Position numbers and translations under genes: made by a program. Source: Boswellia sacra (taxonomy: Eukaryota; Streptophyta; Magnoliopsida; Sapindales; Burseraceae). From it: 64,000 nucleotides of DNA. The DNA is taken from positions 62,001 through 126,000 of the forward strand of contig SNVD02006879.1 of the NCBI GenBank assembly GCA_013180625.2. The letters run 5' to 3'. Under the pieces are notes generated by a model. That model saw only the letters and a list, made by a program, of their open reading frames with translations. It ran no database searches and was not told the DNA's origin. This document shows positions 56,455 through 64,000 of the stretch, piece after piece. The stretch's first letter is position 1. Every line of letters starts with the position of its first letter.

Positions 56455-59400
56455 ATGAGACCCGTTTTGCGTAGATTTCTTCTCCAACGCAATTTCTCAT
56501 ATCTTTCTCCATTTTCTTCTTCCTCTCCACATCTCACTGAAACTCTAATTTCAGTTTCTAAATCAATTTCATCACCCACCTATCAAATCCCCAGGATCCC
56601 CTTCTCCAGTAACTGTATTTCCACACACTTCACGCCCAACGTCCCCCTTCTTCAGTTCCAGAGAGCCCTCAGCTCCTCTTCCGACGGTACTCTCTTACTG
56701 TTTGTTAGAATATTATGCAATGCAGTCTTAGATTGAAAGAAAAAAAACAAGAAATTGAACTGGAATTTGAATTCTTTTTGTTATCAATCATAGCTCCTGC
56801 GCTGCACTTTTAGTTTAAGGAACAAAATTAATGTTCATAGACTGAAGTACCCTTATCTGAATTGTTTGATGATGTGTGATTTTTACTCGTATAGAAAACA
56901 AGTCTCTACTGGTTTTGGTTTTTGGATTATGTTCACTTGTCCTATTTCAAAATATTGGCTGTAGAAAATTGCATATGTTTTCATCGTCAAGAGACGATGA
57001 ACTTGCATCGGTAAGAGGAGCAGACATGTTGGTTGTAGCAATAGGATTATTGGTTTCTACCTCTCTGTAGTCCTTTCTGGTGCGGTTGTTGGAATAGAAT
57101 GTAAGCAATTCATGTGAGAAATAGCGGAAATGTGAGTCCCTGATATGCTAATTTTGATTTTGATTGATTCTGTAGTCAAAGCCGGTTATCAGAAAGATTT
57201 TAAATGAGTTGTTTAGAGTGCGTGATTGAAGTTTTATCTTTCAAGTATGTACGTGTGAGTCATGATTTTTTTATGGTTTTAGGTGGTATTTCGTTGTATA
57301 AATCAGTTATATGTGTAGTTTACTTCAGATCTTTTAAGCTGAGACACTTTAAGTAGTCTCTTACAATAACTGAACCCTGGTTGTCATCTCTTCATGACTT
57401 GCTTTGTTTTCTCCGTTCTTTAAGCTAATATTTGAGGAATACAATGGTGCATGTTTAATGAAATAGGATTTACTTTTTGATATGATGAAGAAATCAAATA
57501 TCATGAATATAATTACTATCAAGTTAATAATTTCCTTTCAGGTTCATCAAACATTGTCCTCATTAAGTCAGGAGAAGAGTTCAATAGCTCACTTAGAAAA
57601 GTTAAAGGTATGTAGGCATGTACTTGTATTTTGTTTGTTAGAAAATTTTTATTGCTTAATTGTTGAGAAACTTTTTGTTGCTCACAATGTTGTTGAAATT
57701 CATTGTGGTAGATGAATCTTTGCCGGCAATATTCTATTTCACTGCTGTATGGTGTGGTCCCTGTAAGTTCCTAGTTAGTTTCTTTTTTTCTAATGGAGTA
57801 ACATGCTTTAAACTATATATGTGCTTTTAATATTGAATTTTAAGCTATTTATTTGGTTATCTATGGCTTTATTGGTATATTTATCCTGTGCAGGCAAGTT
57901 CATATCTCCTGTCATAGAAGAGCAGAGTGCAAAATACCCTCATGTAAAGACATATAAGATTGACATTGACCAGGTACCTAGGATTTGTGGTTTTGCTAGA
58001 TATATGTAATACTTTTTTATATTTTCATTAGCAGGTCATATCATTCTTTGACTTTATTTGTCTACTGAATCTTGTGGAATACAGAAAGCCATAAAAATTG
58101 CAATTAATATTAGGATTAGATATTCAGCTGGCTCTTGATTTGTAAAATAAATGTTTTCACTCTGAATTTATTTCCTTGAAACACTATTTTACCAATTTTA
58201 TCTCTTAGACCTTACCAAATTGTGAGAAGAATTGTGTGAGAAATTGAGGTAGGTTGAGTAAAGTTGTTAGGGGTTAATGGGGGCTTGCCCTTCTTTCTCA
58301 CTCTTTCTACTTATCCTCCCAATTCCTTTTGCCTTCTGCTCGTCATTAAGTTGTTCATCTAAAGCTGTTAGGGATTATTGCCTTCTTTGCATTGCAAAGC
58401 TATTGATATATCCTGCTCGGTTTCTTCATAGAGATATCAGCGTGTCTTGTCTCTTTTTGATGCCTACTTCTCAATAAAAACTCTCCTATAATTCGTTTGG
58501 TCAAAAGTAAACTGTGATAATAATGGGAATCTTGTAGATGAGAGCGATGTCACAAAAATATGCAGGGAACATTTTATCTGAACAGAAAATGGTGTAGCAG
58601 GATTCTGCTAGTCAAATTTTACTATTGCATTTTAACTTTCTTTATAATCAATATCTTTGTGATCGAACATACTATTGAGTCTTGAGATTCTTGGCTTCTT
58701 AAATAAATATTAGTTGGGTAGATTGTTTATCGTTGAGCAAGTGGACAAAATCTGAAGCTAAGAAATGTCACTTGAATGGCTGATAAGGTTTTTAATAAAC
58801 TTGCTGGGGTGGCTAAAAATTATGTGTTATGCAATCTTCTTATATGAACTAGCATTTATAAAGTACCTTATAGAGAAGATTTATAATATGAATTGGGAAT
58901 TAACAGCTTGGTTTCCTATTCTCTCTTACAATTATCATTATATGTAAGCTGGCCTCATTAAGTAGTTAAGATTTATTTTGCTTGATGGTAGTGTAACTGT
59001 ACTCCAAAAAAGTTTCTGGAAGTAATATGGTCATTCTATTGCAGGAGGGGCTTGAAAGCGCATTAAGCAACTTAAATATTACTGCCGTGGTGATTAGCTT
59101 GATCCCTTTCCCACTCTTTTCTGAATATTATTGTGTTATGCTAGGAATCAAATTGCTTTGTGAGTGTGTATATTTATTTGTGTTCTTATCTAGAATTGTC
59201 TGTTGTTGTCTATGTTCCAATTTTCTGTTGATTGACATTTTGCTCGAACTAGGTGGACATATCCTACAAGGTCCATCCTTCCAGTAAATATTGACAACAA
59301 TGGAGAAAAACATGAAAATATCTTTAAAATCACACTCAAGGGAAATTTTAACTAACAGTAATTTGAAGGTTTTGGTCAGTTCATTTCTTTATATTTTATG

Positions 59401-59844
59401 ACATCCCTATTTTGGTCATTTTCTGTAATTTCTTGATATCCTGGTTTGTTTTTGACTGAAAGGAGATAACAGCTATAGTGCTGTTGTGCTCTTCATACTT
59501 CTGTGATAATCTTTTGTTTGATCATTTTGTATTCTCGGTGTACAAAAATTTTTAATTGTCTTTGTTATAAGAGAAAAAGTTTAGAAATATGATCACATAA
59601 TTACATATTTGAAAAAATAAGATTGTCCCTGGATGTTGATCGACAATTCCATTTTGTCTATTCTGAATGTTGATTAACTTCATTTTCTTAATCTAACCAG
59701 TCACACTTCATTTTTTAAGTTGCTAATGTGCCCCTTATGCTGCAGCCCACACTTCTTTTCTTCCACAATGGGGAAAAGGTTACTGAAGTAATTGGTGCTG
59801 ATGTTTCACGCTTGAAGAACACTATGGAAAAATATTACAAGTAA
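56455..59844 (+). CDS. TRXO: Thioredoxin o, mitochondrial, six exons, intact
   Basis: Exons 56455-56686, 57542-57607, 57712-57762, 57894-57973, 59045-59089 and 59746-59844 all have GT/AG borders and sum to 573 bases: 190 residues plus stop, with no break. Residues 1-77 are Ser/Arg-rich and lack acidic residues near the start (MRPVLRRFLLQRNFSYL), a mitochondrial presequence. The thioredoxin fold follows, with active site WCGPC at 113-117 and the cis-Pro at 159 (TAVPTLLFF). It reduces protein disulphides in mitochondria, fed by NADPH-thioredoxin reductase. An in-frame ATG at 56407 would add 16 residues; 56455 is preferred because it gives a clean presequence. The promoter abuts a transposon at 55347-56345. 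Confidence 0.93.
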
Positions 59845-60659
59845 AAGTTTACTATGCATTACGTGCCTGCATTTGTGGAATTCTAAGCTTTGTGAATTGT
59901 GAATACAGTTGTGGTTTTTTGTTTGGACCACAGTGGTTGGCATGATGGCTTCGAATGGTAAAATTTCAGCTTGTTTTGAATTATCTTCTCACCCTCCTCC
60001 TAACGCTTAGATGTAGCTATAATACCATAGAAATGATATACTATAATTAAGCACATAAAATTGTGAGCTTCTTTGTGTTGTTTTACAACTTCTATAGAGG
60101 GTTGATGTTTCCTAGTCTGTCTATCTAATAGCATTATGCTTATAATCTCTCATGCATCTGGCGTTGCTTTTGCATTTGAAGTGCTTGTTATCAGTACGAA
60201 ATGGTTATTACAAATTCAAAAATCATATGGGATGAGTCTTATTAGTTTAAAGCTCAAGAATAACCGGGCTTCTGGCCTTTCGAGGTTGAGATGTGTTCCA
60301 GTTTGTATCTCAATTGTGTTCGTTTTTTTGTCTTGGTTTGTCAATGCTTTTCTTTTTCCCTCTAAAATGTTGTGCCGGTTGAAAAAACGAAAATAGAGGA
60401 CTATTATGTTACGCCTTAGTTTAAGAGTTAATGCTATTTGCAATTTTGCACCCAGCCACCGTGTTATAGGAAACCTATTTTTAAAAGATTTTTAGTTACG
60501 AATTTATCCTAATAATGAATTACATAAAAACCTAATATAAACTAACATAACTTACCTTTGGTTTCTTCTCTAAAAAAAATTTTTACGTACCATTTACATA
60601 AATCCTAGTTTCCAAATTCTAATCCCCAATTTCTACGTTAACCTGATTTGATATGATCT

Positions 60660-60695
<36 letters not shown>

Positions 60696-61700
60696 GGACA
60701 GATACGTAAGGATTATTAGCAATAATTTATAACTTTTACAGTTCGCAAGCTTTTTCCAATCTCTTCTCAATAATCTTATGAAGACAAGCTTAATGTCAAA
60801 TTCAAAGATATAAGTTCAAATATTTTTATTGAAAATAGGATATGAATTTGATTTAAAAATATAAGGAAATGAAATAAAGAAAATAAGAAAAATGCATTTT
60901 TAAGTTCAGTCTTCTTTCTCTTTTAAGTTTTCTCATTGTTTTGTATATTTTGGAAGAAGAGCTTTCGTCGGAAAAATATCAAGGCTAAGTTTGATGAATC
61001 TGATGAGTTGTTTGTGTGTGAAGATAAATAGATCAGGGTTATTTGTAGAATTAATGGATATAATGAGGAAGTAAATATTTTAAAAACTTTAAATGAGTTC
61101 CTTTAATTTAATGGTGGTCTGCAAAAGACACTATTCTTAGTGAAAAGAATATGGGCTTTTTTAGGGCCTTCAAAACAGCACAAGGACATTACCAAGCCGG
61201 GCCAGGATTTGTTTGGAGGCCTTTCTCTTCGAAGATTTTAGTCTATATTCCCTCTTTTTTAGTTATTAGTGAAAGATGAAACTTCTTTGGGATTACATGT
61301 GGCCCCTAGTTTAGGGGCTTAGGGAAAATGACCTTACTCTCCAAAATTTTCATGCAATTGGCTCTATAGCCCCAAAATTACATCAATGCCCCTTTCGCAA
61401 TTACTTTCTCTAACACACACACCAATCACCAGCAGAAATCTTTCTCTAACTCTTCCCATGGCTAAACTACCTCATATTCAAACAAAAATAAAGCAAGCAC
61501 AACAATCTAAATACTACATTCTATAATTAAAACATTAAAAAAAAAGCAAAAAGTAAGGTTGAAAAGCTTTGGAAAGGCTTGTAAAGGTAATGTTCCTCTC
61601 AAACTCATCTCCAAATCATTCCTTATATTTTTTAGCATGATATAAATTTTAAAATTAATCCCATATGTGTAGAAATAGACAAATGAAGGTTGGAATAGAG
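59845..61700. other. 3' flank of thioredoxin o and intergenic DNA
   Basis: No gene seen. A poly(T) run of about 34 bases lies at 60661-60694. The first few hundred bases probably hold the thioredoxin 3' untranslated region. Confidence 0.5.
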
Positions 61701-61938
61701 TTAGATCGATAGTTTTAGATGTTTGTTGTGTGAAAGTCATGTTTTCTGCGCTAGAACCCGAATATGGGCCTGGAAATGTAGGCATCCGACAGTTCGACAT
61801 TTGTTCGACCGTTCCACAGTTCAATAGTCAAACTACTGATGTTTCGTCCAACAGCAATCGAATTGTTGAAGTATCATTGAATTTTGGCCCTCTCGTTGAA
61901 CACTCGTCGGCTAAGAAAAGAATGGTCTTCCTTGCACA

Positions 61939-61970
<32 letters not shown>

Positions 61971-62900
61971 AAAAGAAAAAATTGAGGGGTCATTCTGAAC
62001 CGCATACATTTCACAATTTACAATGTTCGTTACAAAGTGCTTATCGTCTACAAGATACCAAAACTCCTCGTCCACCATATCATATGCCTTAGCCTTGTGC
62101 AATAACAGATTGTTGACCAATTTCCCCAGAAAATTCAAGTCTTGGATGTCTAATAGATTTCTGAAACCTGTCTTTTTTACAAAGAGGGTCTATTGCCTTT
62201 TCATATGGTTGCCCTTGACCAAATTGATGCACTTTAAAATCGTCATATTCATCATCGTCACATCAAAATGCTCGGAATTGAATGTTTTTAGGTCAAAAGT
62301 GATCCTCGGATCTGGGGACTCCATGTCTCAACTTGAAATAATAGATAAAATTAGTCAAAACCCAAAAACAGGCAAAAAATTAAGTAAAAAGCATTCATGA
62401 AAAAAAAATTCGACGGTTCGACATAGTAAAAATTGAACTGTCGAACCTTGCTATTTGACGAGATATCGATAGTTCGACGATATTTCTTTCATGTTTGATG
62501 ATTGCATAATGAAATTCGATGGAAGTTTGACAACAGTTTGACAATAAATTAAATGTACTCTACAATAAAACAGTTCGATGCCCTAGTTCTACGTTTCGAC
62601 AGATCGGAAATCTAACTGTCAAACCATTATTTCGACATCGTGTTGTGGTTCGATGATGGTTCATCCAAGTTTGATGATTGCTTCATGCAATTCGACAATG
62701 GTTCGACGAGGTTCGACAATAAATCTATGAGTAGTCTAAACTTCCACAGCTCGGCAACTATTTCTAATATTCGATAGGGTCATTCGCCAATTCTACAATG
62801 ATTAGGTGGTTCGACAAACAATCGAATCATCGTCTTTAACATCCATAAAACACCCATTTTGAACAAACCAACACCAAAATCATAAAAAAAAAAAAACAAC
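61701..62900. repeat. TCGAC-rich repeat with a diverged tandem duplication
   Basis: GTTCGAC-type words recur from about 61785 to 62820, and a poly(A) run of about 28 bases lies at 61941-61968. A unit near 62474 (GTTCGACGATATTTCTTTCA, then TTTGATGATTG and TTTGACAATAAAT) recurs near 62650 with divergence, about 176 bp apart. No coding frame is convincing and the family is not recognised. Confidence 0.5.
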
Positions 62901-64000
62901 AAAACGACCAAAATACAACAAACCAACACCAAATCATACAAACTGAATCGAATAATATAAATAACTCTAAAACATCAACCAAATACCCTTATGCAAAACT
63001 GTTTCTCTCTCAAACCAAATTTTTTTCATAATATCTAAACACAATTCAAACACCCACATATTTGACAAGATAACTTGAAAGTTTTCATGGTTACTTACTC
63101 GAACTGTAGATGGTTTGCCAATTGGGCTTCGTGAACTCCCCTTCTCTCTCTAAAACAGTAAACTCCTTCTCTTTTCACGATCGGGATGAACTCCCCTTCA
63201 CTCTCTAAAACAATTTAATCTAAATGCTGATTGCTAATCGAAAAACTTATTGGAAATGGCTTTGGGTTTGAAAGTGATGGTTTGACTGGAGGGAAGAATA
63301 AGGGTTACGAGTTTGAAAATAGACAAGGGTGTTGAGGTGATTTTCGGGTTTAGAGGCTATTTAAATGACCTCCAAATGGGGGCCAGATGAGAATTTTCCA
63401 ACTTCTTTTAACTTTATTAAGTTCGTTTTTCGCAAAAAGTATTGCAGTTAACAATAAAGATTTATCAATATAACTAAATTAAAAATCCATTGGTGTAAAA
63501 TTATAGAAGTGTAAGAATATAAATATCTAATTATGAGTCATGATATGGTGTCAAAATTATAATGTCATGGGTAAGATATTTTAGAAGATACTAAAATTAA
63601 ATCTTTTTCGTGGTTAGATATATAACAATTGTGATGATAATTAACTTTCAAAATTAACAAAACTTGTATACTGCTAGATCTATACTCCAATAGTTTCGTG
63701 CACTTGTGAGTTTAATTTAAAACAACAACAATTTTCTTTTCAAAATTTTCACGTCATTTATAAGAAAATAAATTAAAAATATATTACTCTTACATATAAA
63801 CTTTCATAGTTCAAATTTAAATTTATTAAATTTTTATATGATATGTTTATACAACTTGTAAATATAAAATATATGTATGGACATATCATCCTTAATGAAG
63901 ACATATATGTCAATTTAACAATTTAAAGATATTTTTAGCTTATAATAACAAACAACTTAATACTTAGAATCAATCATTAGAAAATGAAAAACAAACATAT
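62901..64000. other. Intergenic AT-rich DNA to the right edge
   Basis: No gene or clear repeat seen, apart from a short duplicated GAACTCCCCTTC word at about 63129 and 63188. Confidence 0.45.

Noticed and set aside
61730..62400. Plus-strand open frames of 120 and 125 codons
   Set aside because: They cross a poly(A) run and the TCGAC-rich repeat, and resemble nothing known.
1..64000. tRNA, rRNA, CRISPR arrays and organelle DNA insertions
   Set aside because: None seen by eye on either strand. A tRNA and organelle search would be needed to exclude small or diverged ones.

Overview
The window is nuclear DNA of a flowering plant, almost certainly a eudicot. The host genes have short exons in long AT-rich introns, and their products are plant families (thioredoxin o, WOX13, TIM21, LOG, mitochondrial phosphate carrier). 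Most of the DNA is transposon-derived. The species cannot be named from the sequence alone. No bacterial operon, tRNA, rRNA or CRISPR was seen.

Layout. 1-6235 (-): a decayed Athila-type Ty3/gypsy element (A) that runs off the left edge and carries an extra ORF after integrase. 6880-11000 (+): remnants of a mitochondrial phosphate carrier, an unrecognised gene and a WOX13 homeobox gene, ending in a CACTA terminus. 11001-14748: AT-rich DNA ending in a second CACTA-like terminus. 14749-27857 (+): an old Copia element split by two later insertions. The first is a 9.15-kb Athila-type element B (15605-24754, target duplication GCTTT); the second is a solo LTR (25266-26882, duplication AGCAA). 28600-33483 (-): a nearly complete Copia element with unusual TA...TA LTR ends and duplication CACCT. 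34911-35474 (-): an intact single-exon gene of unknown function. 38160-40936: two LTR remnants. 40938-53243 (+): a CACTA transposon region (tnp2, second transposase gene, ULP1-like protease) followed by TIM21 and membrane-protein gene fragments, then a repeat-rich CACTA terminus. 54287-54494 and 55347-56345: small inverted-repeat elements. 56455-59844 (+): an intact six-exon thioredoxin o gene. The rest is AT-rich intergenic DNA.

Main points. Elements A and B share a basic, cysteine-containing ORF after pol that resembles the zinc-finger nucleic-acid-binding proteins of some plant RNA viruses. Element B has lost its polymerase region and carries a full-length, intronless but frameshifted LOG (cytokinin-activating enzyme) copy. 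About 370 bp before that copy lies a Tn5 mosaic-end palindrome, the Nextera mate-pair junction. This is a library artefact, so contiguity across 20302-20338 is unproven. Two separate clusters of intron-containing host-gene fragments abut termini of one CACTA family, which suggests gene-fragment capture. Only the thioredoxin o gene and the 187-codon gene look like working host genes.
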